Assembly (NCBI GenBank): GCA_964006375.1
Contig: OZ023266.1
Location: 61,449,946-61,513,945, forward strand
Direction of reading: 5' to 3'
Length of the DNA stretch: 64,000 nt
DNA from: Tillus elongatus
Lineage: Eukaryota > Arthropoda > Insecta > Coleoptera > Cleridae
Notes under the pieces: generated by a model
The model's input: the letters and a program-made list of their open reading frames with translations, nothing else
Databases searched by the model: none
Told to the model about the DNA's origin: nothing
Shown: positions 34,577 to 49,514 of the stretch, in pieces
Numbering within the stretch: the stretch's first letter is position 1
Layout of the letters: every line of letters begins with the position of its first letter
Position numbers and translations under genes: made by a program

Positions 34577-35162
34577 ATTTTATAATTAATCTCAACTATT
34601 CAGCAAGTAAAATCACAAACTATTATCTGTCAAAACTAACGCCACATGATCTTGTTGACAGAGAATGTTTTCAAAGCACGCTCCGTTAATATTGAAAATG
34701 AGATTAGGTGATTTCGTATTCAATCATACCAGTAAATTTTTAAGAACGTTTTTCTCGAAAACGGTTAGTTTTATCGCGATGCAACAAGATGACCTTTTTT
34801 TTTTTCAGATTTTATAATTCCCTTTAATCGTGTATTGTGAGATTTGAGATAAAGATTCAAGCAAAAAAGTTATGAGTCCTTATCTGTTGGTCAAGGGCAA
34901 CTTCAGCTTTTAAATTTAGATAGATCCATGTGAAATTTTTAACATAAATAGAGAGTGATATTATATACGTGTGCGCCAAATTTGAAAAGAATCGATTCAC
35001 GACAAAAAAAGTTATCGACAAAAATTTGAGAAAACATATTTTTTTGACACCTATAACTCCATTATTTTCGAGTTTTCGAAAAACTATTATAGGAACTAGG
35101 AGCATTATTTCTTTGAGTAGAATAACCACCTGAATATTTTGCTCACAATTTCCGGATACCTG

Positions 35163-35785
35163 TATATAGGATATATGCATTGGCCAATGTAGGCGACAGT
35201 ACTGGTGGGAGGCGAGCTAGGATCCCGGAATAATTTTCACACCTCAGCCTTTTTAAAATATTTTATACCTTTATGAAAATGTTAAGTCTCATATGTTAAG
35301 TTTATATTTTATTATGCACAAATTTAATTTTGCCAATATCGTATCTATCATTTATTTTTATATGTATCGTATATTGATTCCTAATATTGACCAATAATGT
35401 AAAAAATATATATTGCTCTAATTTGAATATCTCAATATTTAGTTATATTATTTTATAATATTAGGTAAATAATTGGGGTTGAATATTAAAACATTATTGT
35501 AGCATTATATCAATCCAATATTTATTAGAATATTTTGCCAATATGTAAAAATGTTCACATCTCATTATTGGGTAGATATAGCTGTTCAACATGTAGCCCC
35601 TATATAATCTATGCATAACCAATATGGTACGAACATTGCTTGCTACATGGGCATGTACGTCTGTACGTCCATCTTTGAACTCTCTGCACTATTTTCGTAC
35701 ATTTTTGATGTGGCCTCATAATAACATCAAGATAAAATATATTCATGGTGTTCCAAAGATTGTTAAGACTGATTTAAACATGTAG
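35163..35785. other. AATATT-rich intronic DNA
   Basis: The 35330-35560 part is rich in AATATT and CCAATAT words like the minisatellite at 25823-26400. It ends near CATTGCTTGCTACATGGGC (35632-35650), the inverse of the start of that minisatellite. No gene. Confidence 0.5.
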
Positions 35786-37540
35786 ATGTGTCCAGTGTAC
35801 ATAATGTATCATCATGTAACATTAAGTGTTGTTATCAGAATTACCAGCTTACGAACTAAAGTCGATGAATTCTATGCTTTGGTGAGCGATTGTGAGTTTG
35901 ACATTATTTCTCTAACCGAGACATGGCTAACGGATGATATGTCAAGTGATGAGTGGTTTCCTGATCGGTATGCAGTTCTTAGGCGGGATAGGCGTGTGGA
36001 TGTTATGAATGTTTCCTGTAGGGGTGGTGTTCTGGTTGCCGTGCGAACACCTGTTGTGTGCAAAGTAATTGAAGTGGATATATTGAACAACCTTGTACCA
36101 TCTATTGACTTTCTTGCCTGCAGATGTAAATTTAAATCGTGTATTATGGTTGTCTGTGTGATCTATGTGCCTCCACATGTCACATTGGATGAAATTTTTT
36201 TCGAAACTCTTCAGCAAGCGAGTGAACTGTTTGGGGATAATGTATTGTTTTTAAGTGACTTTAATGCTGGTACAGATAGTAAAAAACTTACTGTTACAAA
36301 CTTGGCTAGTTTTTTCGGCTACACTCAATATAATGAAATACTAAATGTTAATGGAAGAATTCTGGACTTAGTTTTTTCGGATATGAAGTGTGAAGTTTCA
36401 CATGAAGGGGCGCCTTTGCTGAGGGAAGACCTACAGCATCCTTGTTTGTTTGTTGATATTTCTTTGAATAATTCATTTAGGTCATTTGATGTTTGTAGAG
36501 CACTGAAAATGTATAATTTCAGAAAGGCTAATTACATTGCATTGTATGATGCACTGCTCGGGGTTGATTGGTCTTTCCTGTATGACTGTCTTGACTGCAA
36601 TGAAGCATGTGATAAGTTTTATGACACACTGTTTGGGGTGTTTGATGCATGCGTGCCTGTCTATAGGAATTGTAAATATAACTACCCTGTGTGGTATAAT
36701 GATCAGATTAGAGCCAATATTAAACTGAAACATGAGCATTGGTTAAAGTATAAAAGGTGTGGTTCAGACTATCATTTGCAAAGGTTTAGGGAATTGAGAA
36801 TTTTGGTGAAGCGTCAGATTGGCGATGCATATAGGAGGTATCTGTGTGACACTCAGCAGTCGATCACTGACTGTCCTAAGAATTTCTGGTCATATGTAAA
36901 TAATTTAAAAAAACGCACAAGAATACATGGTCAGATGTATTATAACGGTGATGCGCTAACTGGCTCACAACAAATAGTTGATGCGTTTGCTGCATTATTT
37001 GGCAGTGTTTATACACCAGCCGGCAGAATTGACTTACAGAATAATGAATCTGACTTAGAGCCTAATCAGTATTACGTCCACCTATCTAGAATTACGGAGG
37101 AAGAGATACGGAGAGCTATAAAAAAATTAAGCAGTAAAATGATGTCTGGCCTAGATCAGATCCCGTCTTTCCTTGTAAAAGACTGCGCTGGTGTTTTAGT
37201 TGTTCCACTTTACTACATATTTAATTTATGTTTGAACACTGGTCAGTTTCCCTCGATCTGGAAGTTGGCACATATATGCCCCATATTTAAGACTGGGGAT
37301 GTATCTTTGGTCATCAACTATCATCCGATAGCTCTACTCTGCATTTTTGCTAAGATCTTCGAGATGGTCCTATACGAGGGTATCTACAACTCTGTGAAAA
37401 CACTGATATCACCCTGTCAACATGGGTTTGTGAGGGGTAGGTCAACTGTCACAAACTTGGCCGTTTTCACTCAGTGGGTCTCGGACGGCATTGATGCTGG
37501 GGGTCAGGTCAGGTTGATGTTGTCTACACAGATTTTGTGA
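35786..37540 (+). pseudogene. LINE ORF2: APE and first half of RT
   Basis: The 584-codon frame opens with a short leader, then LRTKVDEFYALVSDCEFDIISLTETWL (endonuclease motif TETW), GGVLVAV, VIYVPPHVT, LFLSDFNAG (the DFN core) and ILDLVFSD. The RT begins near residue 420 with EEIRRAIKKLSSKMMSGLDQIP, IWKLAHICPIFKTGD and CQHGFVRGRSTVTNL. The frame ends because the pentamer TCAGG is duplicated near 37504-37514, shifting it just before the FVKAFDRVDH catalytic block. Confidence 0.88.
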
Positions 37541-38600
37541 AGGCTTTTGACCGTGTCGATCACTCTGTCCTTTAGAGGAGGCTTGCATCGTATGGATTCA
37601 GCGATAGCATGTTATGTCTTTTTGGGGATTATTTTAGTGATCATGTTCAATTTGTTAGCTATGGCGGGTTCGGGTCCTCTGAGCTCATTGCTACTTCAGG
37701 CGTTCCTCAGGGCTCTAATCTGGGGCCTCTATTGTTCCTATTATTTATCAATGATTTGGACAGTAGTTTAAGTGAGCTGAGACTTTTCTATGCAGATGAC
37801 TTGAAGCTGCTTATGAGAGTGACGTCGCTGGATGATTACGTTAGACTGCAGGAAGATCTAGACTTGCTCTATGAGTGGTGCTTACAGAATGGATTGGAAC
37901 TAAATGTGAGTAAATGTAAGGTCATGACTTTCACACGTAAAGCTTTCCCTGTTCAGTTTGAGTATACTGTGGGTCGGTTGGTGGTCGATCGTGTGGAGAC
38001 TGTGAAGGACTTGGGGGTCCACTTTGACATTCACGTTTGACATTCACATCAATGCCATAGTAAACGAGTGTAACAGGTTTTTGGGATTTATAGTGCGGAA
38101 CTGTGGGTCGTTTACATGTTTTGGTGCTCTCAAAGCTTTGTATTGTGCTATTGTTCTTTCCAAGTTACGCTATGCATCTCTTGTCTGGGGCCCATATTAT
38201 GGTGTGCATATAAGCTCACTCGAATCTGTCCAGAGAAGGTTCCTAAAATATATGTGGTTTCAGGAAACTGGGCGTTATCCGATCATTCTGTTTTGCTTGG
38301 GCACTTCGAATTCGTCAGTTTGTGTAAGCTAAGAAGACTTGACTCAATCAAGTTTTTGTATAAACTGATACACAATGTCATTGGTTGTCCGGAATTATTG
38401 AGTCAGATAAATTTCCATGTTCCCAGGAAGAGTGAACAGCATAATATGTCATTTTATAATAATCAAGCTAGGACTGTTGTTATGTTAAGATCTCCAATAT
38501 ATGTAATGTGTGAAACTTTCAATATCATTTGTTCACATAGTGATATATTTAGCGACAGTTTGTGTTCATTGTTGCATAGAGCTATTGAAATGTTGTAGTT
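37541..38600 (+). pseudogene. LINE ORF2: RT palm, thumb and C-terminus (shifted frames)
   Basis: The continuation in the next frame reads TDFVKAFDRVDHSVL (followed by a premature TAG), SGVPQGSNLGPLLFLLFINDL, LFYADDLKLLM near 37785 and LNVSKCKVMTF. A duplicated 13-bp stretch (TTTGACATTCACG, about 38025-38050) again shifts the frame before INAIVNECNRFLGFIVRN and KALYCAIVLSKLRYASLVWGP. The end at about 38598 is followed by a 3' UTR and the TTA tail. Confidence 0.85.
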
Positions 38601-38716
38601 TTAGGTTTGTTTTTGGATTAATATTTTGTTATTGTTAATTTATGGTAACCTCACTCGCTAATTAGTTTGTAAGTGTCCTGTAATTGGTCCTGTACTTGGT
38701 CTGTTGGACGCTATAA

Positions 38717-38767
<51 letters not shown>
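38717..38767 (+). repeat. (TTA)n LINE tail
   Basis: Seventeen TTA units close the LINE at 35786-38767, 34 bp before the MTO1 exon boundary. Confidence 0.95.
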
Positions 38768-38801
38768 ACTGTGTTATATTAATTATATTAAAGATGCTTA
38801 C

Positions 38802-39136
38802 GTTTTCTGTACATGACTCCTTGAACCTGTTGTACCTATCAAATTTCTCCATTGACTTACAGGTTTACTTATACTTTTCAACAATGCTATTCCATCTTTC
38901 AACCTTGTTTCAATATTCTTCATCATATCATATCGTTCTTGAGATACACATCCTATTTCGAAGCCTTTAGCTGTCAATCTCTGATCTGCATTATCAGGTC
39001 TCAACGTAAGTCTGAATTCTGCTCTACTAGTAAACATCCTGTATGGTTCGTTGGTTCCCAATGTTGTCAGATCATCTATTAGTACCCCTATATATCCCTC
39101 AGTTCGGCTGATATTTAAAGGCGGTTTGTGTAATGC
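38802..39136 (-). CDS. MTO1: MTO1 internal exon ([13 protein letters not shown] region)
   Basis: This 335-nt exon runs from a TTATTTTCCAG acceptor to a GTAAGC donor. It encodes [57 protein letters not shown] and a more variable helical segment. The G(V/T)[12 protein letters not shown] and LRxDNAD-RL motifs are among the best conserved in MnmG/MTO1 and belong to the region around the FAD/tRNA-binding surface. The two leftover bases join the next exon at 24769 in phase. Confidence 0.97.
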
Positions 39137-39239
39137 CTGGAAAATAAGAAAGAGATAAATGAGTTGCATATTTAAGTCAAGAAATAAATCTTCACTTAGA
39201 TTTAAAACAAACAAATTAACCAAATGAGAACAATTTATT

Positions 39240-39870
<631 letters not shown>

Positions 39871-40124
39871 TCTAGACAATATCAGCAAACTGAAAGTGCT
39901 CAAATACTGTAGCTAGATGTTTGTATTTAAATGTTCGTCGGAAACTGATGAAGATAGATGACACGAAATCTTTAACGAATTTTGGAGCCTAAATAAGGAC
40001 CAGCAGTGACAGTTTGTTTATTCTGCAACAAAAATATTAAAAGGAAAAGGAACACATTGGTAGAGGAATCCGGGAGACATAATAGTATAATTTATTACAC
40101 TATTATTTATTATTTAAAAAATTT

Positions 40125-41375
40125 ATAAGGCTTGGCTATTAGAGTTTGTAAAAAGTTCTTCTTGGGAACTCTAGGCTGCGATATCAAAAATAAGTTAGTA
40201 GTAACACCACTGAAAAGGGGCCGTCCATCTGAGAAGAAAGTATAGAAATGTGATAGCAGACCACATTAATTCATTCCATCCTATGATTTGCCACTACAGA
40301 TGCGAACATACACCTAAAAGGTTGTACTTGCCCAGCGATATCAATGTAACCTCCATGCATAAAGGATTTCTTGAAAAATATCCAACAGTGTCCATTTCCG
40401 ATGATCTCTACAGAAAAAAATTAAAAGAAATGAATATTTCCTTCGCAGCCTTGGGCCATGAAGACTACTGGCAATGAGAATCTGTTACTGCTCATTCCAA
40501 AACGTATAACAGTCATTACAAAGACAACAAGGACTGTGATGTTTGGAAAAAGCATCACCAGAAAGCGATTTCTTCTCGAGAGGATTACAGAAAAGATGTT
40601 TCCTGTGACACTGAACGTCCTGGAAAATTATACTTTTTGGCTGATTTACAGAAAGTAAACTGTCACCACACATTTCAATTTGAAGTATTATTAAGCTTTT
40701 ATTTTGCAGGTAATAATGCTACCCCGATGCGAGATGTTCAACGAAGTTATATTCACGCAAAGAATTATCTGTTTCAATGAAAGATTTGTAGCACTAGTGA
40801 AACAAACCAAATCAAAGACGCCCAGTGCGATCATTTGGAATAAAGGTGTGGCTGGAAGATCTAAAGTGGATATTATTTTAACATTTTATGCTTTATTTTT
40901 ACAAAGACGTAAGTGAGATGACAATCTGGCTAGATAACTGTGTGTCTCAAAACAAAAACTGGTTTTTTTATGGTTTCTTTGTTTATATAGTAAACAGCGA
41001 AGAAGTTTCTTTAGAATCTCTAGAAATTAAATATTTTGAACCCGGCCACTCCTTCATGTTGGTAGATTCATGCCACCATCAGGTAGAACAGTCTTTAAAA
41101 CAGAGAGGCAAAGTTTTAGATTTCGCTGAATTCTTTGAATGTGTACAAACTAGTAACAACTCTCGTGTCCAAGTCGTAAATATGAGAGTGAATGACTTTT
41201 ATAATTACCAAGACTTTTTGTCGAAGTATAAACTCAGTCGACTGACACATCAAGTGAATTTATCTGATGTGGTGCAAGTAAATTTCACCAAAGGAAGCAA
41301 ATTTCTAGTCTAATCTAGAGGAGTTACAGCCGAGAGGAGGAATAACTTACTACAGAAACTACCAGACATTGTTCC
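40125..41375 (+). pseudogene. Relic of an uncharacterised multicopy insect protein (possible transposase)
   Basis: Several plus-strand frames line up into one decayed protein. In order: KFFLGTLG near 40155; GRPSEKK near 40218; IADHINSFHPMICHYRCEH and KRLYLPSDINVTS (40250-40350); MNISFAALGHED (about 40430-40460); PSAIIWNKGVAGR near 40830; then a 141-codon stretch with TIWLDNCVSQNKNW, EPGHSFMLVDSCHHQVEQ and KFLV. I recognise this as a protein found in many copies in insect genomes, similar to DUF7869-type sequences. The D-N / PGH-D-H-E pattern could be an RNase H-fold nuclease, but this is inference. Confidence 0.55.
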
Positions 41376-41476
41376 CAAAAATCGAACGAAATTCTGGGAA
41401 GAACTGCCTATTTCAAGTGAAAATACAGTCGGTAGTGATATGGATAATTAATAATCTTAAGACTAGGAGTAGAGAG

Positions 41477-42610
<1,134 letters not shown>

Positions 42611-42695
<85 letters not shown>
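42611..42695. repeat. (AT)n microsatellite
   Basis: About 85 bp of AT dinucleotide about 155 bp from the MTO1 exon that ends at 42850. Confidence 0.95.
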
Positions 42696-42697
<2 letters not shown>

Positions 42698-42849
42698 TAT
42701 AATTACTATTAGAGTAATATTGTTCTCTTTGGGAACGAATCCACATATCACGTGTTTTACTGCATTTTAACACAGTATTAATAATAAATAGTTATTATAA
42801 GCTAAACTAATTACCAAGCAAAAATATACTTTTAAAAAATAAAACCTAC

Positions 42850-43013
42850 ATTTGCTGCAGCATTCACCCCAGCCACAATACCCTGTGCAGCTGCTTCTTC
42901 ATATCCCGTTGTACCATTAATTTGACCAGCTAAGAAGAGACCTTTAGCCTTTTTTAACTCTAAAGTAGATAAAAGTTCCCTTGGATCCACAAAGTCATAT
43001 TCTACACCATAAC
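42850..43013 (-). CDS. MTO1: MTO1 internal exon ([13 protein letters not shown] region)
   Basis: This 164-nt exon lies between a TTTTTTGTAG acceptor and a GTAGGT donor. It encodes [18 protein letters not shown], then [20 protein letters not shown] and [10 protein letters not shown]. The [17 protein letters not shown] motif is diagnostic of MnmG/MTO1 and lies in the FAD-binding fold. The incoming phase (one base from the exon at 48776) gives the glycine before the tyrosine. Confidence 0.97.
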
Positions 43014-43499
43014 CTACAAAAAATGTTTTGTTTATTTTTCCTTATTAATAGTTCTCATTTAAATCATAATGATAAAATTAATTTTCAAATTGATCTTAAG
43101 ACATATTCAAAGCTCAGTGTGATGTTGGTCAACTCAGTGACAAGGAATGGGTGAACATGTGATAGTTCTACTATCGATATGGATTCTGTAATGCTTCTTT
43201 GGATAAATTTGATAATGAATGGGCACCAACACTGCCAAAATAAATGGCCAGTATGATATGACTTTTGCCACTGCTTTTGCAGCAATCACTAGCCAATAGG
43301 TGCATGCTACATACTGCATTTTACTAGAAAACACCTGGAAATCCTGTAAGCCCTATCAACGTCACCCTTTCTATACAATAAGAATAATAATAATAAACAC
43401 TCTTTCGGCTTCAAGTGAATATCCCCAAATTATTATGACATAGCCAGCTATGCTGTGAAAGCAAACATAATAACTCAGCCTGACTACGTCATCACCAGA

Positions 43500-43640
43500 G
43501 ATCTGTTTTACTAGTGAATTTTTATTTTAAAAAATTCACTAATAGAGAGGTATTGATAGTGAGACTTCGCTTTTTTTTTCAAATGAGCGTGAACTAGGAC
43601 CCCTAGAACCCATATCCGGGGTCAGTTTCAATTTTTATAT
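43500..43640 (-). repeat. Repeat family fragment, inverted copy
   Basis: On the minus strand this reads AAAAATTGAAACTGACCCCGG, ATATGGGTTCTAGGGGTCC, GCTCATTTGAAAAAA and a GTGAAT hairpin, matching 39735-39870. It abuts the (AT)n tract next to the transposon at 43743. Confidence 0.75.
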
Positions 43641-43641
43641 G

Positions 43642-46292
<2,651 letters not shown>

Positions 46293-46378
46293 GATGAAAC
46301 TCGGCAAGTACCTTTCATTTATTAATGGCTTGGATGAGTTCGTTAGCCAGGAAAATCCGACAAGGTTTTTCAGGAAAA

Positions 46379-46715
46379 TTTTGAGTTTTCTTTCGACAAA
46401 AATTTTTTCTCCGAAAATTACAAAGTTATTTTAATGAAATTTGATGGATATGTTGCCTTGCGAAAGACCTTCCTACGCACCAAAATTAAACTTTCTAAGT
46501 TTATAAAAAATTGAGTTATTTCAATTTTAATTTTTTTTAGAAAAAAAATTACAAAGTTATATTAATGAAATTTGATGAATATGTTGCGTTAGGAAAAACC
46601 TTACTACATACCAAAATTGAACGTTCTAAGTTTATAAAAAATTAAATTATTCAAATTTGAAGCATTTAATAAAAATTCACTACCATAACGCACTTGCTGC
46701 GTCCCGAACTTTTCT
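46379..46715 (-). repeat. Repeat family, inverted copy of 39290-39640
   Basis: On the minus strand this reads AAAAGTTCGGGACGCAGCAA, GTGCGTTATGGTAGTGAATT, and then the same two sub-repeats found at 39290-39640. The two copies are inverted 7 kb apart inside MTO1 introns. Confidence 0.8.
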
Positions 46716-47640
46716 TCGAATTAGGTAGATAGCTTTAGCCAATTTGTTTAATAGATTTTCTATGTGGATGATCCATGACATATCTTCTAGCAGTGTCTTG
46801 CCCAGAAATGTTACCTTCTTCACTTCTGAATGATGTATGGTTGTGAATGTGATAACTTGTGTCTTATTTGTATTGATTGTTAGTTCATTTGATTTAAACC
46901 AGCGTTAGGGTTTGCGATGTCATAGTCTCAGTAATGCTGGAATTTACAGCATTATTTATAAACACAGTGTCATCTGCATAAAGGCAAGTGCTAGTAGTCG
47001 TTATGTTGTCTAAGTGAAGATTGGAACCTGTGATAAGCACTGCAAAGTACACTTGGAGAACCCAAATGACCACAAGACATCTTTTTAAAGACCTGACGAT
47101 GGTTTCACTAACAAAGTTAGCGTAATCAGAGGATGCAATTTTTTTCATCCTCTGATGATGCTACCTTCATTAGTGAAACGATCGTCAGGTCTTTAAAAAG
47201 ATGTGTTGTGGTGATTTGGGTTCTCCAAGTGGACTTATGTTATGTTGTCTGGTAAATCATTTAGGTAGATTATAAAAAGAAGTGGTCCCACTATTGAACC
47301 TTGAGGTATTCCCCTAATAATATTTCGCCATTCGGACACTATTCCATTAATTTTTATCCTCTGCTTTCTACCTGAGAGATAGGAACTAAATATGTCATAA
47401 GCTTTCCCTCTGATTCCATAGAAGTGTAATTTTTCCAACAGTATCTTGTGTGAAACTATGTCAAACGCTTTACTTAAATCACAAAAGTTAGCTTGTGACA
47501 GCTGCTTCTTGTCGAGTGCTTGCATTGCAGTTTCAACCTCCTGTACAATGGCATTGATCGTGCGGCTACTATTTTTGTATCCATGCTGAAATTTACTTAT
47601 TGTATCGTTCTTATTCATAAATTAAATAAGGCTATTTTTT
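46716..47640 (-). pseudogene. Jockey/CR1-type LINE RT fragment interrupted by a hairpin insert
   Basis: Minus-strand RT: ISKFQHGYKNSSRTINAI, FCDLSKAFDIVSHKILLEKL near 47490, GIPQGSIVGPLLFIIYLNDLP near 47270, then after the insertion STCLYADDTVFI near 46975 and ELTINTNKTQVITF / VTFLGKTL. The family is close to the nested LINE at 32431. The coding is cut between NDLPDNIT and TSTCLYADD by a 227-bp insertion flanked by a 12-bp duplication. Confidence 0.85.
47012..47238. mobile_element. 227-bp hairpin insertion with 12-bp target duplication
   Basis: The 12-mer GTTATGTTGTCT at 47000-47011 is repeated at 47239-47250, on either side of the insert. Inside, about 65-bp arms (47050-47115 and 47169-47236: CACTTGGAGAACCCAAATGA, AAAGACCTGACGAT and their inverse) fold back on one another. 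No open frame. The duplication length fits target-primed retroposition better than TA- or TTAA-type cut-and-paste. Confidence 0.8.
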
Positions 47641-48715
47641 ATCAGTGTTTCAAATAGTTACATCATAATGGCCATATTATTGTATGTTATATTTGATTGA
47701 TATGTTCAATATTTCAACTCGATGTAAACATGAATCAGTGGAAAACTTCACTAGCTGAGACAGTACCGAAAAGGAGCTCAGTGTGTGACTATCAGGGGCC
47801 TCAAAAAAGAAGCAACAGAACTATATAAGAGTAAAAGGCTTTAACCCGAGACAACCTGATCAGATTCCAAACCGACTAAACAAAGGTCAGACACATCAAG
47901 AAGTCAAGCGAAAGTTCAAAGGCAAACAGGCAGCGGGCAAAGAGGACAGGAAAGAAGCCCAAAAAAAGACCTCGGCAAGAAACAGCCACATCGCCAAGTG
48001 CAAAAAATAGGACGAAAAGGCCAAAATAGAAGGAATGTCCTTCAAACACGCCCTCACAGCAAATGGGGTGGCTTTCATTTAAGATGATTTCTTCACCGCT
48101 ATGGTGGAGCTAGAAAGACTAGAGGCTCTTCAATCACAAAAGTACTTGAGGAAATCCCTCCAAAAGAACTTCAAGTGTGACTTGCTAAATACATACTTAG
48201 GTCAGGATACCTCGTCGTGGCACGTGCAGATGCAATTGTGGCTTCAGAAGGCCATTCCCATACTCTGGCTATTGCAGAGCGGAAGCCTCAGAGCACTGAA
48301 GGGTGATGAGGTACCGGGGTGCATACATGCACCGTATATGTCCCCGACAAAGACGGAAAAAGCTGAAGGCCAATAGAGTGCAGAAAAGATAAAGGGTGGG
48401 TAACAAAGATCTACAGACAAGTCTTTGGAAGTAGTAGGAAAAGGTCCAGCTCCATGGACAAAAACTCCAGTACGAACATTAAAGGATTCTAGAATTAATG
48501 TATTATGTAATTTACTTATTACCAAGGAACTAGAGGAGATACCTTCTGCAAAGGCTAAAATACAGGAACGAGTATCTGTCTACGCTATGGACACTTACTA
48601 AAGGAGATAAAGCTGGGGGGGGGGGGGTTACATGGGAATGCCATAATAGATCTTCAAGCTTACAGTAACACAGGTTGAATGGCCACCTACGCCTACCCCT
48701 ACCCCTAAAAATAGA
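47641..48715 (+). pseudogene. Possible LINE ORF1 remnant (weak)
   Basis: A lysine-rich stretch (about 47880-48010, KVKRKFKGKQAAGKEDRKE-like) is followed by MSFKHALTANGVAFI, VELERLEALQSQKYL and, in another frame, VASEGHSHTLAIAERKP and VYVPDKDGKS. The order of a basic region followed by a mixed alpha/beta domain recalls ORF1 of insect LINEs, but stops are frequent and the match is by impression only. A G12 homopolymer lies near 48616-48627. Confidence 0.3.
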
Positions 48716-48775
48716 TTCAGCAATTGCACAAATAAACCTTGTCTTTTAGGCTCTTCCATGTTTCACCCAACTCAC

Positions 48776-49079
48776 CTGGTCTCAATACTTCAGCTTTCTC
48801 TAAACCTGGTATAGTTCTAACAAGTTCCACTTGTAGTTCTTCAGGTAATGTGCAGGACATACCATTAGGATATATTACATTACTATTAAGGCCTTCTGGT
48901 TCCAGCCATATTTGATGCCTGCGTCCACTAAACTTTAGCACTTTAGACTCGATACTAGGGCAGTAACGTGGACCATTTACCTCCTCACCTACATGCCTGT
49001 TCACATGAAGATTATTTCTGATGATATCTTCTATGGCTAGAGTTGTACGAGTGATGTAACAGACAAGCTGATCTTCTGG
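48776..49079 (-). CDS. MTO1: MTO1 internal exon ([11 protein letters not shown] region)
   Basis: This 304-nt exon runs from a TTTTTTTTAG acceptor to a GTGAGT donor. It encodes [71 protein letters not shown] and [20 protein letters not shown]. The GPRYCPSIE(S/D)K and H(Q/T)(I/V)WLEPEG motifs are invariant features of MnmG/MTO1; the cysteine in CPSIE is a conserved residue of the family. It joins the preceding exon (59216) at a codon boundary. Confidence 0.97.
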
Positions 49080-49514
49080 CTAAAAAAAAGGGAAGTAAAA
49101 ACCAAAATTAAATAATATCTGAATTTATTTATACAATATAAACTCCTAGCTTTATAATAACATTAACTTTGATTCATCCCTCAAAGCATTAGTTGTATGA
49201 CATGTCAATCTTTGGCAAAGACAGAAGCTTAAAAGACACAAAGTAATGCAAGCTACTAAATTATAATTAAATTTATAAATAAAAGTCAGGACAGCAAATA
49301 TTTTCTGGTATCAAATTTTCATAAGAAATCTCCCTCAAATCGTTATTTAACTAATTAATCAAATTTGAAAGAAATAAATGTAAATATAAATATATGAAGA
49401 GCGTGTATTTCACAATGTCACAAATTCTTAAATTATTGGATTTGCCAGTTTGAAGTTAGATATGAAATTTGTCAATTATGTACAAAGAATGTAGCTATGT
49501 ATTATCTAATATAT
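49080..49514. other. MTO1 intron, no feature
   Basis: AT-rich intron start with no recognised gene or repeat. Confidence 0.4.

Larger units (their letters stand above)
31569..35162 (-). mobile_element. Dead DD41D-type transposon, split by a LINE
   Basis: The ends CAGGCTGTCCGGAAATTGTGAG (left) and CTCACAATTTCCGGATACCTG (right) are flanked by TA and belong to inverted arms of about 500 bp (31569-32068 and 34670-35162). Shared blocks include TTGTCGATAACTTTTTTTG, GTCATCTTGTTGCATC and ACTAACCGTTTTCGAGAAAAA. The minus-strand transposase between them is a pseudogene interrupted by a LINE at about 32431-33672. Without that LINE the element would be about 2.35 kb. Confidence 0.85.
35786..38767 (+). 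mobile_element. CR1/Jockey-type LINE with (TTA)n tail
   Basis: An almost 3-kb plus-strand LINE contains the APE endonuclease, RT and C-terminal region, and ends in a TTA repeat (38717-38767). It is antisense to MTO1 in its largest intron. The tail ends only 34 bases from the splice donor of the MTO1 exon at 38802. Two frame-breaking microduplications and a few stops make it inactive, but divergence within the frame is low. Confidence 0.88.
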
